Source of the DNA: Promethearchaeota archaeon
GTDB lineage: Archaea; Asgardarchaeota; Lokiarchaeia; Sigynarchaeales; SOKP01
DNA: 16,540 bases
Assembly (NCBI GenBank): GCA_019057975.1
Contig: JAHLWJ010000076.1
Location: forward strand, 1 to 16,540
Direction: 5' to 3'
The position numbers were made by a program, and so were the translations under genes. Below the pieces are notes generated by a model. That model searched no databases. It was given only the letters and a program-made list of their open reading frames with translations, and was not told where the DNA came from. Numbering within the stretch: the first letter of the stretch is position 1; each line of letters opens with the position of its first letter. Positions 8,423 to 14,595 of the stretch are shown in pieces.

Positions 8423-9109
8423 TTATTCACCCTTCATTTGTATTTTGGTACCGCATTTAGTACAGAATTTTGAATCAGGTTTGAGTTCAGCTCCGCATTT
8501 AGGGCAAGTGTTCTTGGTATCTATTTCTTTAGTTGGAAGTTCATGTCCACAATTGGAGCAAAACTTTGCTTGAATAACTTTGCTTTTACAATTTGGACAA
8601 GTAATAGTTACTGTCTTGGCTTCACTAATTTGCTTTTTTACCATAAGTTCAGTAATCTTACCTGAACCAGTAAAAAGAGAAGCAATAATATGGTAGATAG
8701 GAAAAATTGCTATACAAAGAAGAACAACCGGATATAACCAGACAATATCAATTTTGTATAAAAATGGTGTTATTAAAGTATCAAAAGCATTATAAGCAAT
8801 AAAAATTGCAATCAATATAGCAATGTTATTTATTAAAGGAGCTATCTCTGTGAAAGAAGGAAACATTCTCCCAGTTCTTTTTGATATATCTTGCCCAAAG
8901 AGCAAAATCACTACTATGATAGCTACCCAGATAACAGCATCAGCAATATCAGCAATAGTGATGAAATCAAAAACAGGCTCATACATGCCAGGAAGCTTTA
9001 CAATAACAGCTTTAATTATTCCTAAAATTATTAGGATTACTGCAAGACCAACTATACGACGCATCATGTCTGGCAGCTGTTCTTTAACTAATTCTTTTTC
9101 AAAAACCAT
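8423..9109 (-). CDS. Four-TM protein with double zinc-ribbon tail
   Basis: The 228 residues start with a short amphipathic head, then four membrane helices (about 18-37, 56-73, 92-109, 123-146), then a cytoplasmic tail with two tandem zinc-ribbons (C171/C174 with C184/C187; C202/C205 with C216/C219). The double-ribbon tail is of the DZR type. AAGGGGGA lies just before the ATG. It is the first gene of a two-gene unit with the single-TM zinc-ribbon protein, which follows after two bases. This protein carries its ribbons at the C-terminus while its partner carries one at the N-terminus, both on the cytoplasmic side if helices are counted. The function is unknown. Confidence 0.8.
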   Translation of the reverse strand: MVFEKELVKEQLPDMMRRIVGLAVILIILGIIKAVIVKLPGMYEPVFDFITIADIADAVIWVAIIVVILLFGQDISKRTGRMFPSFTEIAPLINNIAILIAIFIAYNAFDTLITPFLYKIDIVWLYPVVLLCIAIFPIYHIIASLFTGSGKITELMVKKQISEAKTVTITCPNCKSKVIQAKFCSNCGHELPTKEIDTKNTCPKCGAELKPDSKFCTKCGTKIQMKGE

Positions 9110-9203
9110 AATTATCCCCCTTATAAATTATGTTATTAAAATAATAAAATGTTAAAAATAATTACAATATTAAATAATTAAATTTTTATAGGAAATCAAA
9201 CAT

Positions 9204-9464
9204 CTATAAAGGTATAATTTTAATCATTCTATAAGTAATGGTATTCGCTTTTGCCCTCGCTTTTTCCTGTCTTTCTCTTGCTTCCTCTTGCTCTTCCTTA
9301 CTTAATGTTCCTTTCTTTTTTATTACCTTCTCCCAATCTATTCTTCCCCCGCTGATTGCTGTTGTCTTTCTACTCTCATATGTTTTAATAGTTACATTAA
9401 GCCAAAAAATTGTATTAATAATTATTAAGAATATAAGCACTAAAGTTATTATTTTTTTATTCAT
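9204..9464 (-). CDS. Small single-TM protein with charged tail
   Basis: The protein has 86 residues with a membrane helix at about 5-27 and a charged, probably coiled-coil segment at about 50-73 (LSKEEQEEARERQEKARAKA). There is no lipobox cysteine, so it is an anchored membrane protein rather than a lipoprotein. GAGGAT lies eight bases before the ATG. It follows the palindrome-containing repeat at 9483-9592. No family is recognised. Confidence 0.6.
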   Translation of the reverse strand: MNKKIITLVLIFLIIINTIFWLNVTIKTYESRKTTAISGGRIDWEKVIKKKGTLSKEEQEEARERQEKARAKANTITYRMIKIIPL

Positions 9465-9482
9465 TTTCTAATATCCTCTATA

Positions 9483-9592
9483 AAATTTTAAAATTACTCC
9501 TTAATTTCGCGAAAGTTAAGGCGACACTATGGCACGGTCTATAAATCCTTCAATCCTAGATTTTTAATATCCCCTATCCCTTTAAATAAATA
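9483..9592 (-). repeat. Dispersed 3'-flank element, copy B, with palindrome
   Basis: Positions 9518-9592 align with the ~70-nt element seen at 141-225, 13197-13266 and 15981-16065; the edge lies 21 nt behind the stop codon of the lipoprotein gene at 9613. Positions 9483-9517 are identical over 35 nt to 13162-13196 and contain the palindrome TTTCGCGAAA (9505-9514), flanked by CCTTAA and TTAAGG with one extra G, a 23-nt hairpin-capable site. Only copies B and C carry this palindromic extension. Confidence 0.75.
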
Positions 9593-9612
9593 ATTAATTA
9601 AATAAATTTTTA

Positions 9613-10137
9613 CTATTCTGTTAATTTGTTCCTTTGCTCGACAGCTTTCAAAATATATTCAACAGCTAAATCCATTTCAGCATTTGACTGTTTTAAATAT
9701 CCTGTCATCTTTTCTATATCGTCAGTATCAATATAGCTTTGTAAAAATGTAGTACTGTTTAAAACATGATCCATTCCCTTGCCAAACAAATCATGAATTT
9801 TTTCAAATTTCTTAGATGGCTCCAGTTCCAGATACATATCATAAAGAGCTTTTACTTCTTCTATATACTTTTTAACAATTTCTTTATGCCCTGATATACT
9901 AATTTTACCATCACCATAATCTTGAGAGGCTTGACCTAATTTTTTCAAACTATCAATCATAGCCAACGAAATAAGCTTACTTCCAGATATATATGTTTCT
10001 TCTATATCTGCTTCAGTATCTTCTTCTATTGATGTCTTTTCTTCTATTGATGTTTTACTACAAGCTAAAGCAAGCCCAAATATAAGAATAAAAGTTATAA
10101 ATAGAGTTATGTAATTTAATATTTTTTTAATTTTCAC
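9613..10137 (-). CDS. Helical lipoprotein, 174 aa
   Basis: The start is GTG at 10137, preceded by GTAGGTG at close spacing; the signal peptide ends at C26 (ALAC). Tandem SIEE repeats follow the cysteine (residues about 29-40). The mature part is all-helical with a LYDMYLELEPSKKFEKIHDL motif and a later YIDTDDIEKM segment, a pattern I associate with DUF7018-type lipoproteins of unknown function; this is a recollection, not a search. It probably forms a helical bundle on the outer face of the membrane. A CTATAAAAAAG site with paired boxes lies only about 20 nt upstream of the start (10159-10185) and might serve as its promoter. Confidence 0.8.
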   Translation of the reverse strand: MKIKKILNYITLFITFILIFGLALACSKTSIEEKTSIEEDTEADIEETYISGSKLISLAMIDSLKKLGQASQDYGDGKISISGHKEIVKKYIEEVKALYDMYLELEPSKKFEKIHDLFGKGMDHVLNSTTFLQSYIDTDDIEKMTGYLKQSNAEMDLAVEYILKAVEQRNKLTE

Positions 10138-10158
10138 TTTTCACCTACTTTTTTAAAT

Positions 10159-10241
10159 CTTTTTTATAGTGTCGGAGAACTCGGAATAAATCTTTTCTCC
10201 TTTTACTTCAGACTGCCAAACCGACTCCCAGAACTCCCGAT
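10159..10241 (-). repeat. CTATAAAAAAG site and two 9-nt-period box pairs
   Basis: CTTTTTTATAG (10159-10169) is followed on the plus strand by a pair with a TCGGA word doubled at 9-nt spacing (about 10172-10185). Further on, ACTCCCAGA (10224-10232) and ACTCCCGAT (10233-10241) form a second adjacent pair, again 9 nt apart. It is the same family as the sites at 1785 and 12821-13045. Confidence 0.55.
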
Positions 10242-10459
10242 AAATTTCTTATATTTATTTATACCTCGTTGGGTATATTTATATTTTCTTTGTTTTTTTT
10301 AATAAATTCTAAAGTGTTTATTATTTAAACTAACTCCTTAAAGCTCAATCAATAGCCTTCTTATACTTTTTATATCTGTTCTTAATCTCTCTATATGCTA
10401 TTTATAAAGCAATCTAGCCCTTATATTGCTGTAAGGCCACAGGGATGGAAGTTACCCTT
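10242..10459. other. Gene-free region with repeats
   Basis: No gene is seen. The stretch holds one ATACCTCGTTGGGTAT near-palindrome (10261-10276), related to three more at 10745-10827, and the second copy of the ~50-nt dispersed repeat (10367-10418, partner at 1814-1863). Confidence 0.5.
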
Positions 10460-10711
10460 TCAGCTCATTTTCTGTTTCCTGAATGTCACTACATAATATT
10501 TTCTAGGGGTTGCTTGGCTGGCAAACAATGCTTGCAAGCAACCTGGCCTAGTTATAATGCCAACTGTATCTACTCGATAAAAATCCCATCCTTTATCTGC
10601 TTGTTCATTGATAATGTGTTGCAAATAAGCAGCTGCCTCTTGGCCAAGATACTCTTTTTCCTTAACCTCAATTGTCGGTGGAATTTGGATCATCTTGTAT
10701 TCGTAAGCCAT
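10460..10711 (-). CDS. DUF4177-like small protein, 83 aa
   Basis: The protein opens with YEYKMIQIPP and has NEQADKGWDFYRV in the middle and RKYYVVTFRK near the end. That is the beta-alpha-beta pattern of DUF4177-type proteins, whose hallmark is a GW motif after a helix and a closing strand. An insert around residues 53-67 (RPGCLQALFASQATP) is longer than usual. AAAGGAGGATAC lies just before the ATG. The protein is cytoplasmic and its function in the family is unknown. It follows the DUF4352 lipoprotein gene by 230 bp of sequence that stays open in that gene's frame. Confidence 0.75.
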   Translation of the reverse strand: MAYEYKMIQIPPTIEVKEKEYLGQEAAAYLQHIINEQADKGWDFYRVDTVGIITRPGCLQALFASQATPRKYYVVTFRKQKMS

Positions 10712-10944
10712 TGTATCCTCCTTTCTGCCTCTCTTCGCTTATTTATACCTCGTTGGGTATATTTATATACCTCACCAGGTATATTTTTATCATCTTTTAA
10801 ACCTGAATTATATACCTCACCAGGTATATTTTTTAAAATTTCCTTCTCTGGTATTTTCCATAATTTATAATGTTCCTCTGGAGACTTTTTTGTTTCATCC
10901 TCTTTTTCTGATTCTAATTTTTTTAATTCTGTTTCCTTTTTTTG
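10690..10944 (-). other. In-frame open extension behind lipoprotein stop
   Basis: After the TAA of the DUF4352 lipoprotein (10945-10947) the same frame remains open for 84 more codons, to a TGA at 10690-10692. It reads a Lys/Glu-rich stretch (QKKETELKKLESEKEDETKK), then NIPGEVY twice, 15 codons apart. There is no ATG, GTG or TTG in the frame, so it is not an independent gene. It may be the former C-terminal part of the lipoprotein or a remnant gene. The AAAGGAGG site of the next gene lies inside it. Confidence 0.45.
10745..10827. repeat. Three ATACCT..GGTAT near-palindromes
   Basis: ATACCTCGTTGGGTAT (10745-10760), ATACCTCACCAGGTAT (10767-10782) and ATACCTCACCAGGTAT (10812-10827) lie close together, and a fourth copy of the first type sits at 10261-10276. 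ATACCT and AGGTAT are exact inverted arms around CACC; the GTTG type has one mismatched pair. On the minus strand the ACCA type codes for NIPGEVY in the open extension. Confidence 0.75.
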
Positions 10945-11523
10945 TTATTTTTCTATAGGTATTCTTACTATAGTTATTCCTGTACCAAAAAGTTCAGGGT
11001 TTATTTCCAATTCAAACTCATTAATATTTTTTGATACTTCATAACTTAATTCCCCTGTCATTTTTCGTCCGGCTCCTAACGAACCATCTACTGAACCTTC
11101 AGTGTCTCCAAAAATTGCCATATCGTAACTTCTACCGTCTTTATCTACTATCTTAAACATAAGTATTGAGCTTATGGTTTCTTCTTCATTGCTAATATTT
11201 TCTATTGTTATGTCCACATATAAATATAAATTACCTTCATCAGGTTTAAAAAACTCACCTCCTTCAGAAGTCCTTACGCTATTTACTTTAAATTGAAGAT
11301 TGCCCATTTTTATAGTATCACCGATTTCAAAAATTTCAGTTTTAGGTGTTTCCTCTATAGTCTCTTCAACTTTCTCTTCAGTAATTGGTTCTTCTATAAT
11401 CACTTCTTCTTCTGTCAATTCTTCAACTTTTTCAGGTTTTACATCCTCGCCACAAGCTAAGACAAACATAAGAGTAAAGACTACAAACAAAATTATGTAA
11501 ATTTTATGTTTTTGTTTTTTCAT
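10945..11523 (-). CDS. DUF4352-type lipoprotein, 192 aa
   Basis: The signal peptide ends in lipobox VLAC (C24). Residues about 30-62 are a Glu/Pro-rich spacer (EKVEELTEEEVIIEEPITEE). Residues about 64-190 match the DUF4352 immunoglobulin-like fold: FEIGDTIKMGNLQFKVNSV, then YVDITIENISNEEETI, then AGRKMTGELSYEV. The family is surface-exposed or extracytoplasmic and of unknown ligand. The ATG overlaps the TGA of the XRE regulator upstream (ATGA at 11520-11523), with AAAAGGAGGTGAAAA inside the regulator's last codons, so the two are translated together and the regulator may control this gene. Confidence 0.85.
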   Translation of the reverse strand: MKKQKHKIYIILFVVFTLMFVLACGEDVKPEKVEELTEEEVIIEEPITEEKVEETIEETPKTEIFEIGDTIKMGNLQFKVNSVRTSEGGEFFKPDEGNLYLYVDITIENISNEEETISSILMFKIVDKDGRSYDMAIFGDTEGSVDGSLGAGRKMTGELSYEVSKNINEFELEINPELFGTGITIVRIPIEK

Positions 11524-11732
11524 TTTTCACCTCCTTTTTTATTATTTTTTATACTTATTAAATCTTCAATTGATACATTTAACAACACTGCTAATTTCAA
11601 AATATATTTAGGTTGTGGTATATGTTTTCCTTTAACCCAATTGGAAACAACAGTTTCGCTAACTCCTAATTTTTCTGCTATCCATTTTTGTTTAATTCCT
11701 CGTTTTTTTAATATCTCACTAAGTTTTGTCAT
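11520..11732 (-). CDS. XRE-family HTH regulator, 70 aa
   Basis: This is a single-domain helix-turn-helix DNA-binding protein: KLSEILKKRGIKQKWIAEKL, then GVSETVVSNWVKGKHIPQPK, then the third-helix region LLNVSIEDLI. Its length is that of Cro/XRE minimal repressors. The longer reading frame begins with GTG at 11741, but that codon lies inside the likely ribosome site (AAAGGTGAT), so ATG at 11732 is chosen. Downstream it overlaps the lipoprotein gene by four bases. It probably binds near its own promoter (11753-11781) and regulates the pair. Confidence 0.8.
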   Translation of the reverse strand: MTKLSEILKKRGIKQKWIAEKLGVSETVVSNWVKGKHIPQPKYILKLAVLLNVSIEDLISIKNNKKGGEK

Positions 11733-11752
11733 TTCTATCACCTTTGATAATA

Positions 11753-11781
11753 AATATAAAGTATTTATAAAGAAATGTAAA
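11753..11781 (-). promoter_or_regulatory. Predicted promoter for XRE-lipoprotein operon
   Basis: On the minus strand TTTACA (11776-11781) and TATATT (11753-11758) are separated by exactly 17 bases. Transcription would start almost at the ribosome site AAAGGTG (11739-11745), leaving a very short leader. Confidence 0.55.
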
Positions 11782-11808
11782 CTATTTTTAAATATTTTTA
11801 TGTGTTAT

Positions 11809-11839
11809 AAAAAAGCCCAAAATTCTTAAATTTTGAGCT
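11809..11839 (-). terminator. Rho-independent terminator behind recombinase gene
   Basis: On the minus strand AGCTCAAAATT, loop TAAG, AATTTTGGGCT forms an 11-bp stem with one G-U pair and runs into six T. It lies about 95 nt beyond the stop of the tyrosine recombinase and before the XRE promoter. The AAAAGCCCA end is repeated in inverted form at 11902-11911. Confidence 0.75.
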
Positions 11840-11933
11840 TCTTTAATAATTTTATCAATAATTAGTTGAAACCTTTAAAAAATGCTAATTTTATGCGTTT
11901 CTGGGCTTTTTAAAAGAATGTTAGATCTATTAT

Positions 11934-12593
11934 TTAGCTTTTTAATATTTGTAATTCTTTTTCTAAAGTTTCCAATCTTTCTGTTAAAAATCTTATCTGC
12001 TCTTCTAAGGTCTTAGGTTTCGATTTATCTCTTTTTGTATAAAATTCCTTTAATCCTTCTTTGACTTCCGTAGAATCCATATAACAGTATATTTGTGTAC
12101 TTCTGATGTCTGCGTGTCCCATTATTCTTTGCAATCTTATTAGATCGTGATTCGAGTTTTTATAGAAGTTCAGGGCAAATGAGTGCCTTAAAGTATGCAT
12201 TCCCACCTTTTTTGTTATACCCACTCTTTTAGCATACCTTCGCACCATCGAATATAGATAAACTCTATCTAATTTATTCCCATTCAAAGTGCAGAAAAAA
12301 TAATTTCCTTTAGGTCGATCTGCTTTATATTTTTTCAATAGATCTTGAGTATATTCTGAAAACGATAAAATTCTATCTACTCCGCCCTTACCATTTTTAA
12401 CAATAATTTCTTTTTTAGATATGTTTATATTTCCAGGTTTCAGATTAGTTATATCTGATACTCTGGCCCCTGAATCCCATACTAAGGAGAGTATCGTTTT
12501 GTTGCGTAAACCTGTGGGGCACCTCTTATTTGGCTGATCAATAATTTTCCTGATCTCTTCCGCTGTGAGTGTTGTTGGGATTTTTCTCCTCAT
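11934..12593 (-). CDS. Short tyrosine recombinase, XerC/D type, 219 aa
   Basis: This is a site-specific recombinase catalytic domain. The active-site set is complete: R44 (SGARVSD), K69 (NGKGG), H133 and R136 (HTLRHS), H160 (MGHADIRSTQIY) and nucleophile Y169. At 219 residues it lacks the ~100-residue N-terminal SAM-like core-binding domain of XerC/D; only about 30 residues precede the catalytic region. A C-terminal helix (about 195-217, EEQIRFLTERLETLEKELQI) looks like a coiled coil or zipper, unusual for the family. GGAGG lies 12 bases before ATG. It has its own promoter (12652-12680) and terminator (11809-11839). It may move or invert local DNA; no attachment site is proven. Confidence 0.88.
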   Translation of the reverse strand: MRRKIPTTLTAEEIRKIIDQPNKRCPTGLRNKTILSLVWDSGARVSDITNLKPGNINISKKEIIVKNGKGGVDRILSFSEYTQDLLKKYKADRPKGNYFFCTLNGNKLDRVYLYSMVRRYAKRVGITKKVGMHTLRHSFALNFYKNSNHDLIRLQRIMGHADIRSTQIYCYMDSTEVKEGLKEFYTKRDKSKPKTLEEQIRFLTERLETLEKELQILKS

Positions 12594-12651
12594 TTTTTTT
12601 AAAACCTCCTTTTTGTAATAATAAAAAACATATTAGCCAAATTGTATATTG

Positions 12652-12680
12652 ATATTAATACAAAATAGAAAGTTTGTCAA
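12652..12680 (-). promoter_or_regulatory. Predicted promoter for tyrosine recombinase
   Basis: A perfect TTGACA (12675-12680) and TAATAT (12652-12657) are separated by 17 bases on the minus strand. The inverted repeat TTGTAT (12642-12647) and ATACAA (12658-12663) brackets the -10 box and could be an operator. Confidence 0.65.
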
Positions 12681-12719
12681 GATGTTTACTTATTTTATTT
12701 TTTAATTAATAAATCTGCG

Positions 12720-13110
12720 AAGACTTTTTCGGTCTCTTTTCCTTTTTTGGTTAAGAATACTCCGAAAAAGTATAGATTTTTTAAAAGTGGGGTCTCGGGT
12801 CTCTTAAAATTTTAAATTCTCTTTTTTATAGAGCGAAAAAACTCAGAGTTGACTGAACAAACTGAACATAAATTTTTAAACCTTTTTTATAGACTCCCGA
12901 AACTCCCGATAATTTTGTCGCTCCATAAACCTTTTTTATATAGTGTGTCAAAATTGCCAAAATTGAAATATCCGAGTTGACTCCAAAAACTCCAAAAATG
13001 GCTCAATTCCTTACTTTCCCTTTTTTATAGCGTTTACATAGTTTATTTTTTATGGAGACCCGAGACCCAAATCGAGTCTTGATAGTCCCGATTTTAAATG
13101 TTAAATTCTC
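12720..13110 (-). repeat. Dense array of paired-box repeats, gene-free
   Basis: About 390 bp have no coding frame but much structure. Four T6ATA-type sites (12821, 12881, 12931, 13018) are each near a doubled word with starts 9 nt apart: ACTGAACA at 12852/12861, ACTCCCGA at 12893/12902, TGTCAAAAT/TGCCAAAAT at 12946/12955, GTTTA at 13032/13041; ACTCCAAAA at 12980/12989 is a further pair. A 10-bp inverted repeat ACTTTTTCGG (12723-12732)/CCGAAAAAGT (12762-12771) sits at the left. GGGTCTCGGGTCTC (12790-12803) and its exact reverse complement (13055-13068) enclose most of the array. It could be a MITE-like mobile unit, a regulatory array or a folded RNA. Confidence 0.6.
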
Positions 13111-13161
13111 TTCTCTCAATTGATTTTGTTATCTTTTTCCTTATTTTTCATATTTTCAAAG

Positions 13162-13266
13162 AAATTTTAAAATTACTCCTTAATTTCGCGAAAGTTCAAG
13201 CGACGCTATCGCGCGGTTTAGAGGATCAAAGACTGTAGCTATTTATACCCCTATACCCTTTATTTC
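13162..13266 (-). repeat. Dispersed 3'-flank element, copy C, with palindrome
   Basis: Positions 13197-13266 align with copies A, B and D; 13162-13196 are identical to 9483-9517. The palindromic core TTTCGCGAAA is at 13184-13193. Here the right flank is changed (GTTCAAG), so only the core stays symmetric. The element begins 17 nt past the annotated stop of the frameshifted HNH gene, and the shifted HNH frame would end inside it at 13243. Confidence 0.75.
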
Positions 13267-13282
13267 TTTCATCTTCTTTTTA

Positions 13283-13618
13283 TTATGGCATAATATATAA
13301 AGATTGCAGGTTACCCATTGCCATAAGCTCTCCGCCATCTTTTATCGGTTTTATATGATCCACCATTCTTACCTCTTTTACTATTGATTCCTTTAAACAA
13401 TCTTCACATACTGGATTTATGTTTAACTTATACTTCCTTAACTTCTGCCATCTATAGCTTTTATAAAATGCATGCTCTTCTATATCAGTTCTACTGTCTT
13501 TATATTCTATGTTTACTTTCTTTTTATGCTTATTACAATATGTACTGCCTGTTTCTATAAGCTTATTGCATAATGGATAGGTGCATGATTTTTTAGATCT
13601 ATATGACATTTTAGGCAT
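13283..13618 (-). pseudogene. Frameshifted HNH endonuclease
   Basis: This is a small phage-type HNH nuclease reading: N-terminal zinc-like cluster (C12, C17, C28, H31), YRWQKLRK, C71/C74, then the catalytic VDHIKPIKDGG (D87, H88) and N103 in NLQSL. It should continue with CxxCHN, but the frame runs into a stop after YIMP. Compared with the intact HNH gene at 16088, two bases are missing just after NLQSL (around 13291-13296); in the shifted frame CHNKKKMKE follows, restoring the second half of the motif. One of the zinc cysteines (TGT to TAT) is also lost. The ATG directly follows a hairpin with T-tract and has no ribosome site. It is probably inactive. Confidence 0.75.
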
Positions 13619-13642
13619 AAAAAAAGAGCCCTATTTGGCTCT
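13619..13642 (-). terminator. Hairpin with T-tract before HNH start
   Basis: On the minus strand AGAGCC, loop AAATAG, GGCTCT is followed by seven T that touch the ATG of the HNH frame. It could terminate the wHTH/Ntn-hydrolase operon ending at 13787. A near-identical arrangement precedes the other HNH gene (16439-16465). Confidence 0.7.
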
Positions 13643-13786
13643 ATTCATTATCAATTTTATTTTTGGGTACACTAAGAGATTCTAATAAAAAATACCATTT
13701 AAAATTTTTTTGTCAGGTCTTTTACTTAAATGAATTTATTAATATAAAGAAGTAAATAAAATTGCACAGTCATATATTATTTATTA

Positions 13787-14593
13787 TTATCTTTTTTGGG
13801 GTAAGATTTTTTCAATATCTTCTCTAATATCCAAGAATTCATTCTTATACTCTTTAATCTTTTTCATTAAACCATGAATAGCCTCTCTATGTTCATCCAA
13901 TTCTTCATCAGGTATTTCTCTGGCAATTAGACTATTACTATCTTTATTGAACTTTAATTCTGTGATTTGTATCGGCTCCCTAACAAAAGCTGGGGCAATT
14001 TTTGCACAAAATTGTAAAGTCCAAACCAAAGATAATATACTCTCCTGAAAACTTGGAAATTTTTCCTGCCACAAAGTATCTCTTATAAATGAAAAAAAAA
14101 TATCAGCACAAACTTGACCAGAACCAGCTGCTACAAAAGGTAATTTTTCATCTGCTTCTTCAACTACATAATTTGGTGTGCATAATTGTAGAAAAATAGG
14201 CTTATTTAAAAATGGTAGCGCTATTAATAAATGATTAGTTAGATTTCTTGCTGTTAAATTACCAAAAATATTACCTGTTTTTTTCCCAATTTCCAAATCT
14301 ACTGCAATTATCTTCAATATAATATTTTGTATTTCTCTTTTTAACTTATTTACATCTTTAATTTTTCTAATATCTTTTTTAGGTTTATTAATTCTATTTT
14401 TTAACTCATCCCTAAATCTCTGGAAAAAACTAATCTGTCCAGAGTTAGCAATTACTACATTATTAGAAATAATTTCTATTTTTCTAACATCTTGCTTTAC
14501 TGTATATTGACCCGATGAAGTTGTTAGAGTAGCTGCACAATCTGCTCCAATAACAATACCATCTAAACTTTTAATACCTGCTATTAATGTCAC
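13787..14593 (-). CDS. Proteasome-like Ntn hydrolase, 268 aa
   Basis: The frame opens GTG ACA, giving M-T; removal of Met would expose Thr as nucleophile, as in HslV and proteasome beta subunits. Family-like features follow: DGIVIGADCAAT with the Asp exactly at position 17 counted from that Thr, RKIEI with a Lys matching proteasome K33 after a four-residue insertion, ANSGQISFFQRFRDEL, and AAGSGQ (S158) matching the S129 region. The usual D166/S169 pair is not visible in FCAKIAPAF. It is longer than HslV (~175) or beta subunits (~205), with an extra basic helix at about 68-95 and a coiled C-terminal tail at about 228-264. It starts two bases after the wHTH gene's stop. No ATPase is encoded nearby. 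It is probably a self-compartmentalising or stand-alone Ntn peptidase; specificity unknown. Confidence 0.75.
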   Translation of the reverse strand: MTLIAGIKSLDGIVIGADCAATLTTSSGQYTVKQDVRKIEIISNNVVIANSGQISFFQRFRDELKNRINKPKKDIRKIKDVNKLKREIQNIILKIIAVDLEIGKKTGNIFGNLTARNLTNHLLIALPFLNKPIFLQLCTPNYVVEEADEKLPFVAAGSGQVCADIFFSFIRDTLWQEKFPSFQESILSLVWTLQFCAKIAPAFVREPIQITELKFNKDSNSLIAREIPDEELDEHREAIHGLMKKIKEYKNEFLDIREDIEKILPQKR

Positions 14594-14595
14594 AA

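Noticed and set aside
8823..9155. Plus-strand frame opposite the four-TM zinc-ribbon gene
   Set aside because: Shadow of a clear minus-strand membrane protein gene; no plus-strand ribosome site or family motif.
10445..10870. 141-codon plus-strand frame opposite the DUF4177-like gene
   Set aside because: Antisense to a gene with a strong ribosome site and family motifs; its YTSPGIF repeats come from the palindromic DNA repeats.
11809..11911. Inverted AAAAGCCCA/TGGGCTTTT as recombinase attachment site
   Set aside because: The left arm is part of a clear terminator; with no second copy elsewhere in the window, an att site cannot be argued.
12720..13110. Possible CRISPR array, because of evenly spaced short repeats
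   Set aside because: The repeated words differ between sites, are under 10 nt, and there are no constant repeats with unique ~30-nt spacers or cas genes.
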